Assembly (NCBI GenBank): GCA_013141455.1
Contig: JABFQW010000110.1
Span: 1-40,197 of the forward strand
Direction of reading: 5' to 3'
DNA: 40,197 bases
Source: Bacteroidales bacterium
Lineage (GTDB): Bacteria > Bacteroidota > Bacteroidia > Bacteroidales > F082
Position numbers and translations under genes: made by a program. Numbering within the stretch: position 1 is the first letter of the stretch; every line of letters begins with the position of its first letter. Below, one piece after another: positions 25,176 through 33,547 of this stretch. The notes below the pieces were generated by a model that worked only from the letters and a program-made list of their open reading frames with translations, was not told where the DNA came from and searched no databases.

Positions 25176-25991
25176 CTACTCATTTCTCAGCTTCGATTTC
25201 AGTAATTTCGATTTCGCCGCATCATCCAATCCATCGCGGTAATCATAGAGGGGTTTTTCCCAGGCACCGTACATGGGATTTGGAAGTACTATGAATTTCT
25301 TACCAAACTGATCCATATTTTTCAGAACGGCTTCTTTACCGTTATTGATGCTCCTGTCTTCAAACACCTCCGAAAAATCGTTAAGGTTATCGCCGATCAA
25401 CAATACAATTTCATGATTTTCGGAAACTTTTGCCCTGCGTCCGACTTTCGAACTGGTATTGCCTGAGCTATATGATAAATCGGATTTGGTGAGCAGATGA
25501 TCATCGGTAGCATATGGGAAACCGGCATCTGCCAGGTTCTTCAGTGTTACATCACGTTCGTTGTCATCGCGGTTCGAAATATAAAATATTTCGACACCCT
25601 TGCTTTGGGCATATTCAGCAAAGCTTAGTGAACCCGGAAGAGCCAGGGCACTCGCTTTCGATGTCCAGTTATACCAACCCGAAAGATTATCGGCATTGTT
25701 AATCAGCGAAGCTTCAAACGGACTGTTGTCGAGCATGGTTTCATCGATATCGACAACCATGGCAAGGGGCTTCGATTGATTGTCAGCTTTGATTGCTTCA
25801 TCAAGACGCTGCGTTGCAAGGTTGAATCCCTGATAATAAAGCGCCATCATTTCAGCCGAATTCTGGTACCAGGCCACTGACATCAAAAGTTTATCGTGTG
25901 AAGGTGGAGCAGTTACAACAGTATTTTGTGTCGGTTTACAGGATAACATCAGTAACGATGCCAGCACGATGGAATAAAAAGTTGATTTCAT
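25176..25991 (-). CDS. HAD-type acid phosphatase/5'-nucleotidase lipoprotein (e(P4)-like)
   Basis: The 271 aa protein from the ATG at 25989-25991 has a lipoprotein signal (lipobox LMLSC, C18). Its HAD core shows motif I DIDETML (nucleophile D81, acid/base D83), motif II in YISNRDD, a conserved lysine region (TKSDLSYSSG) and motif IV LIGDNLNDF. This is the arrangement of the class C/e(P4) acid phosphatase family, which removes phosphate from nucleotides such as NMN and releases nucleosides. It acts outside the cytoplasm, lipid-anchored. The family is usually 250-280 aa. A TTG or ATG 13 codons upstream is possible (26030) but places extra charged residues before the signal. A TATGTTTG element lies 37 bp upstream. 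Confidence 0.85.
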   Translation of the reverse strand: MKSTFYSIVLASLLMLSCKPTQNTVVTAPPSHDKLLMSVAWYQNSAEMMALYYQGFNLATQRLDEAIKADNQSKPLAMVVDIDETMLDNSPFEASLINNADNLSGWYNWTSKASALALPGSLSFAEYAQSKGVEIFYISNRDDNERDVTLKNLADAGFPYATDDHLLTKSDLSYSSGNTSSKVGRRAKVSENHEIVLLIGDNLNDFSEVFEDRSINNGKEAVLKNMDQFGKKFIVLPNPMYGAWEKPLYDYRDGLDDAAKSKLLKSKLRNE

Positions 25992-26027
25992 TTTTCCTTT
26001 GGAGAGTTTTTTGTTCAAATTATGGGT

Positions 26028-26035
26028 CAAACATA
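26028..26035 (-). promoter_or_regulatory. Bacteroidota -7 element TATGTTTG
   Basis: The minus strand reads TATGTTTG, a match to TAnnTTTG, 37 bp upstream of the chosen HAD phosphatase start. It overlaps the extended frame starting at 26030, which favours the start at 25991. No TTG is seen at -33. Confidence 0.42.
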
Positions 26036-26113
26036 CTTATTTTCGGTAATTACCATGATGAATCTTAAAAAACATAATGAAAAATTAATTTGGCCCCAGG
26101 CTCACGAATGTCT

Positions 26114-26224
26114 TGCCCCCCGACCCCTGAAACGGGGGAGAACAAAAACTTACATTTTTTATATTTTAAAATCAATCTATAAAGCCAACTTTAAAAAGCC
26201 CCCATTTTTGAGGGTTTGGGGGCA
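26114..26224. repeat. G/C-block inverted repeat element (111 bp)
   Basis: TGCCCCCCGACCCCTGAAACGGGGGAG (26114-26140, here shortened in pairing to its C and G runs) and the right arm at 26193-26224 (AAGCCCCCATTTTTGAGGGTTTGGGGGC) are imperfect inverted repeats of about 28 bp flanking an AT-rich centre. The arms consist of C5-6 and G5 blocks, as in GCCCCC-type dispersed elements found in many Bacteroidota genomes. No coding frame is credible across it. Confidence 0.6.
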
Positions 26225-26228
26225 AAAA

Positions 26229-26262
26229 ATAAAAAAAAGCCCCGGAATAAATCCGGAGCTTT
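26229..26262 (-). terminator. Rho-independent terminator of the rubrerythrin gene
   Basis: AAAGCCCCGGA (26236-26246) pairs with TCCGGAGCTTT (26252-26262) with one mismatch and a 5 nt loop. On the minus strand the stem is followed by a T-tract (plus A-run at 26229-26238). It lies 24 bp past the rubrerythrin stop. Confidence 0.8.
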
Positions 26263-26286
26263 TCACAATAAACCAAACCGTATTTG

Positions 26287-27033
26287 TTAGTTGAGATCGG
26301 AAATCCTGATAAATTTTTCGTCGCTTGTCATCGAAATGCCACATCGCTTGGGCAAATTAGTCGATTCGTAAGTGTTACCACAAGTTGGGCACACATAATA
26401 CGCTGTCGGTAACGACTTTACGATATTACTTTGTAGTGCAGCCAATGCCTTTTCGTACATAGGCTTGTGTTTCTTTTCCGTTTTATACGCGTAATTCAGG
26501 CTCATCAACGCGAGTTGGTTTCCGGCGGTGTTGGCATTGGTCAGAAATTCGGGATACATGGTGCTTATCTCGTAACCTTCACCGTTGATGGCATCTTTCA
26601 GGTTTTCTTTTGTGTCGTTCACGCTAAACTCAGGTGTAATTACCGGAACTTTCTGACCGGCCTCGCTGAGGACAGCTTTATGGTTTTCGGCATGAATTTT
26701 TTCGCTTACCGATGCTGCCTTAAATAATAGTGCAATTTCGTGGTAACCTTCTTCTTCGGCTTTCTTGCTGTAAGCCGCATATTTGGCGCTTGCGGTCGAT
26801 TCACCTTTGAAAGCTGACTGAAGATTCTGATACGTGATTTCATCAGCATCTGTAGTTTTTCCGGCAGGCAAAGCAGTCAATTGTGAAATTACATTTTCGG
26901 TCGGGATAAGCCCGCTTTCGTCAGCAGACGGCAACAGCATCATTGTATTTGTCCTTGTGTTACTGGTGACAGATTGGAAAGCTACAACTGAAAGTGTTGA
27001 TGTGAAGATGATAGCGATCAATGTTTTTTTCAT
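26287..27033 (-). CDS. Exported rubrerythrin-like protein with an altered rubredoxin-type knuckle
   Basis: The protein (248 aa from the ATG at 27031-27033) has an N-terminal signal peptide (MKKTLIAIIFTSTLSVVAFQ), unusual for a family that is mostly cytoplasmic. The ferritin-like four-helix domain spans about 65-200 with di-iron ligand candidates E78 (GEST), E111 and H114 (SEKIHAE), E155, E186 and H189. At the C-terminus CPTCGN gives C215 and C218, but the second knuckle reads KRCGISM, with C231 and a serine at 234 where a cysteine is expected. The family reduces peroxide. With three cysteines the FeS4 site may be lost or may bind another metal. The closest neighbours are a kinase/regulator pair (99 bp upstream) and a terminator (downstream). 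Confidence 0.8.
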   Translation of the reverse strand: MKKTLIAIIFTSTLSVVAFQSVTSNTRTNTMMLLPSADESGLIPTENVISQLTALPAGKTTDADEITYQNLQSAFKGESTASAKYAAYSKKAEEEGYHEIALLFKAASVSEKIHAENHKAVLSEAGQKVPVITPEFSVNDTKENLKDAINGEGYEISTMYPEFLTNANTAGNQLALMSLNYAYKTEKKHKPMYEKALAALQSNIVKSLPTAYYVCPTCGNTYESTNLPKRCGISMTSDEKFIRISDLN

Positions 27034-27132
27034 GGTATCTGATTTTAAGTTTTGATTATTAATTTGATGATGCAAAGGTGAAGCACTCCATCTTTAATGT
27101 TCCTTTGGTCATCCTTAAAATCTGCTTAAAAT

Positions 27133-28509
27133 TTAAACCGGAAATTGCAGCGAAAAGGTGCTCCCCTTACCCGCCTCGCTTGTGGCAATGAGTTTGATAT
27201 GTTGTGCATCGGCTAGTTTTTTTACGATGGAAAGGCCCAATCCATTGCCTTTCACAACAGAACTCCTCGATTCGTCAGCCCGATAAAAACGATCGAAAAT
27301 ATGGGGTAGGTTTTCGGGAGTGATACCTATTCCATTGTCAATTATCGAAAGGGTATTCAAACGATCATCCCATTTCAGGGTAACGTTACCATTCTCTTTG
27401 CCATATTTTATCGCGTTGTTCACTAAATTATCGAGTATCAGTTCCAGATAAAGTTTATCGCAGTTCACAACCGTTTCCCCTGGAATATCAATGCTGATAC
27501 TGATTTTCATAGTTTCTGCCATTTGCAGCCATTTCGTATGCCATGCCGCAACGATCACCGAAAGCTGAACTTCATCCTTGTTAATCAGAAAAGAATCCGA
27601 TTCGATCCTGGCAAGCTGCAACAACTTTTCGAGCAAATCATCCAACCGGTCAACCTGCGAGATGATACCGGCCATTTTTTCTTCATAAACAACAGGCTCA
27701 CGTTTTTTGCGCAGTAATACCTCGAGGGTTCCGCGTATGGCGGCGAGTGGTGTTCTTATCTCGTGTGAAGCGTCGCTGGTGAATTGTTTCTGTTGCATCA
27801 TACTTACTTCGATCCGGTTGAGCAGGGCATTGATTGTCCGGGCCAGATCATACAGTTCGTCTTTATGTTCTGGTAAATCCAATCGGGTGCCAATGTTCGC
27901 CGAATCGATCAACGAAGCGGTGTTTATGAGTTTGTTAACCGGTTCGATTGCTTTTGATGCGGCGAAGGAGGACGCGATAAACTGGATGCTGAGTACAAGT
28001 GGAAATGAAAGTACCAAAACCCAGATCAGGTTATTGAGTATGGCAAAGGATTCCTGCTGCGAAACGGCGATTGTGAGTTGTCCGATAAAATCACCGGAAT
28101 CATTTTTCAACTGAAATTGTCCAAGTCTTATTTTCTGGCCACTGATCTCACCGTCGAAAAAGAAATCATCCGTATGATGCGGACTGAAAGGGAAACGGTC
28201 GGTCAGCAGATTCGCCGAATGAAAAACGATCTTACCTTGCGTATCAACGATTTGCAAAAAAGTCGGATTTACTTCAATCTTGTTGTGCTCGGCCTCGTCC
28301 CATTCGGGCATTTTATTGATGATGATTGTCGTTTGATCCCAGTCGAGATTATTGAAAACCTCCTCCTTCTCAAATAAAATATCTTCATCTAAATGATAAT
28401 AGGCAGTTTCGTACACCACGATATAAATAACACTGAAGACCATCAACGTGATGATGGCAACGGCGAGTGTGTTGAAGAGTGCAATCCGGTTCCTGAATTT
28501 CAGTGTCAT
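27133..28509 (-). CDS. Two-component sensor histidine kinase
   Basis: The 458 aa protein has membrane helices at about 10-33 and 160-182, a 125-residue periplasmic sensor region between them, a HAMP segment (about 183-240), and a HisKA domain with the phosphorylated histidine at H249 (ASHEIRTPLAA). Then comes an ATPase domain with NLVNNAIKYG (N box), DNGIGI (G1), FDRFYR and NGLGLSIVKK (G2). This is the CusS/PhoR-like class. It overlaps the regulator gene by 4 bp (ATGA), so the two proteins are translated together. The signal is unknown; the sensor domain shows no familiar fold. The rubrerythrin gene downstream could be a target or just a neighbour. Confidence 0.93.
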   Translation of the reverse strand: MTLKFRNRIALFNTLAVAIITLMVFSVIYIVVYETAYYHLDEDILFEKEEVFNNLDWDQTTIIINKMPEWDEAEHNKIEVNPTFLQIVDTQGKIVFHSANLLTDRFPFSPHHTDDFFFDGEISGQKIRLGQFQLKNDSGDFIGQLTIAVSQQESFAILNNLIWVLVLSFPLVLSIQFIASSFAASKAIEPVNKLINTASLIDSANIGTRLDLPEHKDELYDLARTINALLNRIEVSMMQQKQFTSDASHEIRTPLAAIRGTLEVLLRKKREPVVYEEKMAGIISQVDRLDDLLEKLLQLARIESDSFLINKDEVQLSVIVAAWHTKWLQMAETMKISISIDIPGETVVNCDKLYLELILDNLVNNAIKYGKENGNVTLKWDDRLNTLSIIDNGIGITPENLPHIFDRFYRADESRSSVVKGNGLGLSIVKKLADAQHIKLIATSEAGKGSTFSLQFPV

Positions 28510-29183
28510 TCGTCCGATTCAATTTTGTAACCTATTCCGCGAACAGTTGTGATAACCGAGTTTTTGCCGGGTTCATCTAATTTTTTACGCAATGCGTTGA
28601 TATACACATCAATTACAGAGTTATCGTAATCGAAATGGATGTCCCAGACTTTTTCGATGATACGGGTGCGCCGGCTCACTTTTCCTTTGTTGCGTAATAA
28701 ATATTCGAACAAGGCGAACTCTTTTTGGGTGAGTTCGATGGGCTTTCCGTTTTTTGTCAAGGTGTGTTTATCAATATCTAATTCGAGATCGCCGGTCGAA
28801 AAAACTACGGTTTCATTTTCGTTCCTTCGCATGAGTACCCTGATGCGTGCGAGTAGTTCCTCGAATGAAAATGGCTTGCGTATATAATCGTTTGCGCCAG
28901 CTTCCAGACCGAAAACAGCCTCATCCACGGTGTCTTTCGCGGTTAGGAAAATAATGGGGACCGTCTTGTTTTCCTTTCTGATGCTTCGGCATATTTCGAT
29001 GCCATTCAGACCCGGTAGCATCCAGTCGAGCAGTATCACGTCGTATTCACTGATATTGTCGAGGGCAAGCTGCAAACCTATTTTACCATTATCAGCCACA
29101 TCCACCGCGAAACCCTCTTCAGTCAGTCCTTCGTTCAGAAAGTTGGCGATGCTTGTTTCATCTTCTACAATCAATATCCGCAT
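28506..29183 (-). CDS. OmpR-family response regulator
   Basis: The protein has 225 aa from the ATG at 29181-29183. The receiver domain contains EDE near residues 7-9, the phosphorylated aspartate D53 (ILLDWMLPG) and the conserved FLTAKD lysine, and the C-terminal winged helix (about 125-225) has FALFEYLLRNKG and the closing DVYINALRKKL and TVRGIGYKIE blocks. It pairs with the histidine kinase through the 4 bp overlap and starts 41 bp after the DUF2231 gene. A longer frame from 29213 is less likely because the MRILIVEDE start is canonical. It should bind direct repeats in promoters when phosphorylated; no site was located. Confidence 0.94.
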   Translation of the reverse strand: MRILIVEDETSIANFLNEGLTEEGFAVDVADNGKIGLQLALDNISEYDVILLDWMLPGLNGIEICRSIRKENKTVPIIFLTAKDTVDEAVFGLEAGANDYIRKPFSFEELLARIRVLMRRNENETVVFSTGDLELDIDKHTLTKNGKPIELTQKEFALFEYLLRNKGKVSRRTRIIEKVWDIHFDYDNSVIDVYINALRKKLDEPGKNSVITTVRGIGYKIESDE

Positions 29184-29224
29184 GGTGATAATCTTCTGGA
29201 AATCATTATCCAAAACTACGCATT

Positions 29225-29698
29225 TTATTCGTCATCATCGGATGTGTTGTTGAAATCGGGAAGTGCCAACTGCACGCCGGCGCCATGGCTGTAAACCAAT
29301 TGTCCGCCGAGATAACCGGTTCGCGACACTGCGCCAGCCAATAAAACAAACAATACAATGCCAACCACCTTCGTCCATTTGCGGCTGTAATTGAAGTAGA
29401 ATATCACTGCCCTGAACAAGGCCGTGCCGATTGCAAGCCACAAGGTGATGGTGGCGGCTTGTTCGTGTAATTCCATTGGTATTTTGAGCGGGCCTTCTTC
29501 GATGCCTTCACCGGCGAAATCGCCAGACATATAGGCTGCAATGGCACCCAAAGCGCCCAATATCAGCAGGTAAAATGCCGCGGTACCAAAAAATTCTTTT
29601 TTACTGATTAACGCGATTACTTCCGACAAAAACCCGGCCATCAAAAGGGCGATCGGGAAGTGAATAATCATGGCGTGGAGGTGTGTTGCTGAAATCAT
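29225..29698 (-). CDS. DUF2231 family membrane protein
   Basis: The 157 aa protein has four predicted membrane helices and a histidine near the start in HLHAMIIHFPIALL, a hallmark of DUF2231 proteins, along with an IPMELHEQAATITLW segment where a histidine sits in a helix start. Paired histidines in the first and third helices hint at metal or haem binding, which fits some reports for the family, but this is not proven. The ATG at 29696-29698 is preferred: the longer frame (29734) overlaps a CATCTTTG element, one base from the -7 consensus. It precedes the regulator gene by 41 bp and may be first in an operon with it and the kinase. Confidence 0.72.
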   Translation of the reverse strand: MISATHLHAMIIHFPIALLMAGFLSEVIALISKKEFFGTAAFYLLILGALGAIAAYMSGDFAGEGIEEGPLKIPMELHEQAATITLWLAIGTALFRAVIFYFNYSRKWTKVVGIVLFVLLAGAVSRTGYLGGQLVYSHGAGVQLALPDFNNTSDDDE

Positions 29699-29808
29699 CT
29701 TTATTTTTTTCGGCAAAGATGCGATACCACCCATTAAGCTAAGATATTGGAATTCTTAAAATTGGCTTAAAAAAACCGAATTCAACGATAAAAGTTGGTA
29801 ATCCCGTC

Positions 29809-30603
29809 TTAAGCCGGAGTCGGAAAAACTACGTCCTGAACGCACCAAAAATCGTACTGGTAAATTAACCCAATGGTACCTTCACCCTTGTAATGCTGTT
29901 TCGCACCATCTCCTTCGGTGGTTCCGGTGAAGTCAATTTCGAACCTCACCGAAGCATTCTCATCATCAAAATGAAGGTCAATAATCTCAAAATGCTTAAG
30001 AACGAAGGATTCGAAAGCATCACGGAAGTTTTTATACCACTGGTTTTCCTCTGCTTCTATCGTTAATGAATTGCAGTAAAAATCTGTTTCCTTATTCAAA
30101 AATGATTCGATAAAATCAGTGCAATGGTTTCGTATATCATATGCATGGTTAGGGTGAAACTCTTCATAAATGAAACAACACATCATCCCTTTTATTCGCA
30201 TATTGTCTATTTCATGGAGGAATAGTTCCTGCGTAATGAAGCGATAAAGCTCACGATCGTCAACCTCACATAAAGTGTCAAGTTGAATTTCATTGGCATG
30301 CAACACCTCCATTATTTTTTCCAATTCTGATGGCATCTGTGAATCAGAAATTGCCTCAACCTCACGATACACGGGCTTTCCAATAAAATCATACAGTAAG
30401 ATGCGCTCTGCATTGGCATGATTTTTTTCGAATGCCTCAATATTGGAAAGAAACTCATTTTCAATGTAAGGATCAATCGGATTACCGTTTGTTGGCTCAA
30501 AAAACATGGCATTATTTTCGAGTATGATCTTCATCTTTTTCAACTCATTTTCCATCCGGAGTTTTTCGAGTTCGTCTTCGTTTTCTTTTTGGCTGTTGGT
30601 CAT
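29809..30603 (-). CDS. Protein of unknown function upstream of the DUF2231 operon
   Basis: I do not recognise this 264 aa protein. The first 30 residues are charged and probably form a coiled coil (KENEDELEKLRMENELKKMKII). The middle (about 60-190) is helical and acidic with several cysteines (MMCCFIYEEFHPNHAYD). The C-terminal segment, roughly 190-264, has alternating strands (ENASVRFEIDFTGTTEG, and YDFWCVQDVVFP) that look NTF2-like. No signal or membrane segment is seen. It lies between the DUF2231 gene and the SNF2 helicase on the same strand, with gaps of 110 and 89 bp, so operon membership is uncertain. The 89 bp gap contains a heptanucleotide array. Confidence 0.6.
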   Translation of the reverse strand: MTNSQKENEDELEKLRMENELKKMKIILENNAMFFEPTNGNPIDPYIENEFLSNIEAFEKNHANAERILLYDFIGKPVYREVEAISDSQMPSELEKIMEVLHANEIQLDTLCEVDDRELYRFITQELFLHEIDNMRIKGMMCCFIYEEFHPNHAYDIRNHCTDFIESFLNKETDFYCNSLTIEAEENQWYKNFRDAFESFVLKHFEIIDLHFDDENASVRFEIDFTGTTEGDGAKQHYKGEGTIGLIYQYDFWCVQDVVFPTPA

Positions 30604-30636
30604 TTTTATTGCATTTTGATGTGAGTTTGATACTAT

Positions 30637-30690
30637 GCTGGTTTCTTGTTGCTTGTGACCAGCGACAAGCCACCAGCCACCAGTGACCAG
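30637..30690. repeat. Inverted heptanucleotide repeat array (about 54 bp)
   Basis: Seven-base units of the ACCAGCC/ACAAGCC type follow one another: ACCAGCG, ACAAGCC, ACCAGCC, ACCAGTG, ACCAG (30658-30690). Units in the opposite sense come just before them (GCTGGTT, TCTTGTT, GCTTGTG, 30637-30657), so the array can fold as a hairpin about the junction at 30657/30658. It fills most of the gap between the SNF2 helicase stop and the 264 aa gene. Confidence 0.65.
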
Positions 30691-30692
30691 TT

Positions 30693-33344
30693 TTATATCG
30701 GCAGTTTAAAGCGCATCACAACTTCCCCGGTTTGTTTGTTTACTTCGATGGTCTGATTTTCGAGACCCATATCCTTACCGGTTGACATTTTGAAAAGTCC
30801 GGCAAGGAACTGCATACCGCTGTTCATCACCTGTTCGATCTCCAGCACTTTTTCGTCTTTTTGCTTTTGCAATTCAACTGTTTCAGTCACAACAGGTTCC
30901 GGTTCAGGCATCTGCTCATCAATTTCGTCGAATAGGTCTAATGTTACAATCTCCTTTGTTTTAGGTTCGATCGCGGCTATTTCTTCTGGCTCGAAAGTCA
31001 GGCTCTGATCGATTGATGCAGCATTTTCTGTTTCATCAATAAATTCTTCAAGTTGCTGAATGAACTGTGACCTTCCTTTGGTGGTGAAATCGACAATATT
31101 GGTTCTGTTTGAACTGTCCAACACCCCATCGAAAAGGCTTTGTTTCACGAGCAATCCGGAAGCAATCTGTTCCTCGATGGAACGACGTGAGATGAAATTA
31201 AATATGGTGAGTTTATTGCTTTTCTGTCCCAGCCGGTCGATGCGTCCGATACGCTGGTTCTTTTTGGCCGGGTTCCATGGTAATTCAAAATTGATCAAGG
31301 TATCGGCCACCTGAAGGTTTAGCCCTGAGCCACCGGCTTCGGTGGATAAAAAAATCTTACAATACGGATTGGTCTCAAATTTCCGGATGAGTTCACCCCT
31401 GAGTTTCACGGGCACGCTCCCGTTGAGCTCGGCAAAGCCGATATTGTTTTCACGCAAAATCTGTCCGATAAGCTTATGTACCTTCACCCATTCCGAAAAA
31501 ATTATGATTTTCCGGTCAGAATTTGGCACATCGAGTTTTTCGAGCAACATATATTTCAACTCTTCCAACTTAGGCGATTCGTTGGTTTCTTCGTCAATAA
31601 GGTAAGTCGAATCGCACACCATACGCATACTTGCCAGCAGAAGCTGCAGCTTTTGAAGGTCGTAAGGGGTGAGAAATTTCTTACGGATAATCTGCGCTAT
31701 TCCTCTTGCATAGGAGGCATGATAATCAGCTTGCAGGGGAGACAGGTTAACCGGCACATTAAACTGCTGAACATTAGGCAACTGGTCGAGGACTTTCCGT
31801 TTTTCGCGACGGATTAATATGGGTTCAAGCCTGTTGTTGAGTTTTTGGAGATTGTAATACCCGTTTATTTTATTGTGTTTTTCGGGATCGAACAGGCAAT
31901 GCTGGTACGAAAACTCCCAAAGTGGGCCAAAGAAATACGGGTTTATAACGCTGACAATAGAAAAAATATCGATCAGGCGGTTTTCGATGGGTGTTCCGGT
32001 GATAACCAACACATGCTTAAACTGCAACCGGCTAATGGAAGCCGCTGTTTTCGTTTCATAATTCTTGATACGCTGTGCTTCGTCAAGGATCAGAAAATCG
32101 AAACCGGCCTTGTTCAGGGCCAATTGATCGCGCAAAATCGTTTCGTAATTGATGATAAAAAAGAAATGTTCGTTATCCTGATATTGCCTTTCCCGATCAT
32201 CGGGCAAGCCTTCGATCACTAAGGCTTTTTCGTCCGAAAACTTTTCAATCTCCTTTTTCCATTGCTCTTTAAGCGAAGCCGGACAAACGACAAGTGTTTT
32301 TTTGAAATCGAATATTTGCTTTTTCAGAATAGCTGTCCCGATGGCCTGAACAGTTTTACCTAATCCCATCTCGTCGGCGATGATGGCCGCTTTGCGAAAT
32401 AGTGCGAAATCGATCCCCTCTTTTTGATAAGGAAAAAGTTCAACTTTCAATGATGTGTAATCAGGCTGATATATCGATTGTATCGTTGAGAGCATTTCCT
32501 CTTCATAGGCTGTCCCGATTCTTTCCCGCACTTCGGGTCTGATGTGAATGAGCTGAAATTCGCCGGATTCCTCAATAAAGCCCAGAAATCCTTTCAAATC
32601 AGCATCTTCGATGAAAGTTGATTTTTTAAAATATCTTGAAATAAGCAATTGCTCATCAACCGGCATTGGATGTGGATAAAACCAGGTGACCTTATATTCG
32701 TTGAGTGGATCACAAAATATTTCGATGAAAGGAAACTTTTTATTCAATCGGTTATAGAGGGCCGAATCAGCTTTTAACTTCATGAAAGCGAACATGATAT
32801 GCTTGGTCGTTCCTAATTTGTTCAGGCGCGAATCCATGCTGTCGCTGTAGCCGGTTTCATTTACGAAATCGCGCAAAAAAACCTTGTATTTTACCCCTCT
32901 TTCGTTGGTCACGATGTGATCGCCGTAAATATTGGCTGCCCATTTGATCCGGTAATTGGCTTTCTCGGCTTTTTGCCTGCGTTCGGCCAATACCCTTTTG
33001 ACCATGCCTTTCAGGGTGTATTTTTTATGCTCAAGCGGTTCTTTCGGATCAAGAAACTGCAACTCGTTTTTGATCTGAAGCAAACAGGCATACGAATTCC
33101 GGTCCCAGCCTAAGCTTTCGTTATTTTTAAGCGGAATAATATCCTCGTCAAATACCCGAAGCGAATATTCGGACTGGCCTTCACCTTGTTGCGAATCAAC
33201 AATCAAATCGAACCTCACTGCTGATTGCGACAGCACCTGGCAATCGTTGTTGTTGAAAATAATTTCGCCAAACGCGAGCTCTGATTTATCTAACAGCGTT
33301 TGCAGTTTCTCAATCTGTTGATTGATTAATTTTTTGATACCCAT
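30693..33344 (-). CDS. SNF2-family ATP-dependent helicase/translocase
   Basis: The 883 aa protein is a SNF2/HepA-like DNA translocase. The helicase core begins near residue 310: motif I DEMGLGKT (about 324-331), motif II DEAQ (about 419-422), motif III ITGTPIENR, and the C-terminal domain with STEAGGSGLNLQVADTLI, motif VI QRIGRIDRLGQ and NFISRRSIEEQI. The N-terminal 300 residues have no family I can name, and there is no SWIM zinc finger. A C-terminal extension of about 120 residues is acidic and has coiled-coil character (VVTETVELQKQKDEKVLEIEQVMNSG). Such proteins remodel RNA polymerase or nucleoprotein complexes, or serve defence islands; nothing here shows which. A TAAATTTG element occurs at 33431-33438 upstream. 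Confidence 0.9.
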   Translation of the reverse strand: MGIKKLINQQIEKLQTLLDKSELAFGEIIFNNNDCQVLSQSAVRFDLIVDSQQGEGQSEYSLRVFDEDIIPLKNNESLGWDRNSYACLLQIKNELQFLDPKEPLEHKKYTLKGMVKRVLAERRQKAEKANYRIKWAANIYGDHIVTNERGVKYKVFLRDFVNETGYSDSMDSRLNKLGTTKHIMFAFMKLKADSALYNRLNKKFPFIEIFCDPLNEYKVTWFYPHPMPVDEQLLISRYFKKSTFIEDADLKGFLGFIEESGEFQLIHIRPEVRERIGTAYEEEMLSTIQSIYQPDYTSLKVELFPYQKEGIDFALFRKAAIIADEMGLGKTVQAIGTAILKKQIFDFKKTLVVCPASLKEQWKKEIEKFSDEKALVIEGLPDDRERQYQDNEHFFFIINYETILRDQLALNKAGFDFLILDEAQRIKNYETKTAASISRLQFKHVLVITGTPIENRLIDIFSIVSVINPYFFGPLWEFSYQHCLFDPEKHNKINGYYNLQKLNNRLEPILIRREKRKVLDQLPNVQQFNVPVNLSPLQADYHASYARGIAQIIRKKFLTPYDLQKLQLLLASMRMVCDSTYLIDEETNESPKLEELKYMLLEKLDVPNSDRKIIIFSEWVKVHKLIGQILRENNIGFAELNGSVPVKLRGELIRKFETNPYCKIFLSTEAGGSGLNLQVADTLINFELPWNPAKKNQRIGRIDRLGQKSNKLTIFNFISRRSIEEQIASGLLVKQSLFDGVLDSSNRTNIVDFTTKGRSQFIQQLEEFIDETENAASIDQSLTFEPEEIAAIEPKTKEIVTLDLFDEIDEQMPEPEPVVTETVELQKQKDEKVLEIEQVMNSGMQFLAGLFKMSTGKDMGLENQTIEVNKQTGEVVMRFKLPI

Positions 33345-33547
33345 ATATATATCTATTATTTTACTGGTTTAAATGTCGGTTATCTGATATTGCCATTTCA
33401 AAAGATCATGCCTCTATGTTGCGGAGAGGCCAAATTTATTATAATATATTCATATTCTGAACCCGGACCAATGAATAATTATTGACCTAATTCCTCTTGA
33501 AAAAAAATCAATTCACCTATTAATCAGGCTATTCTGAAAACAATCAG

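Noticed and set aside
26022-26294. A 90 aa plus-strand frame before the rubrerythrin terminator.
   Set aside because: It runs through the C/G-block repeat and the terminator, so it is not a gene.
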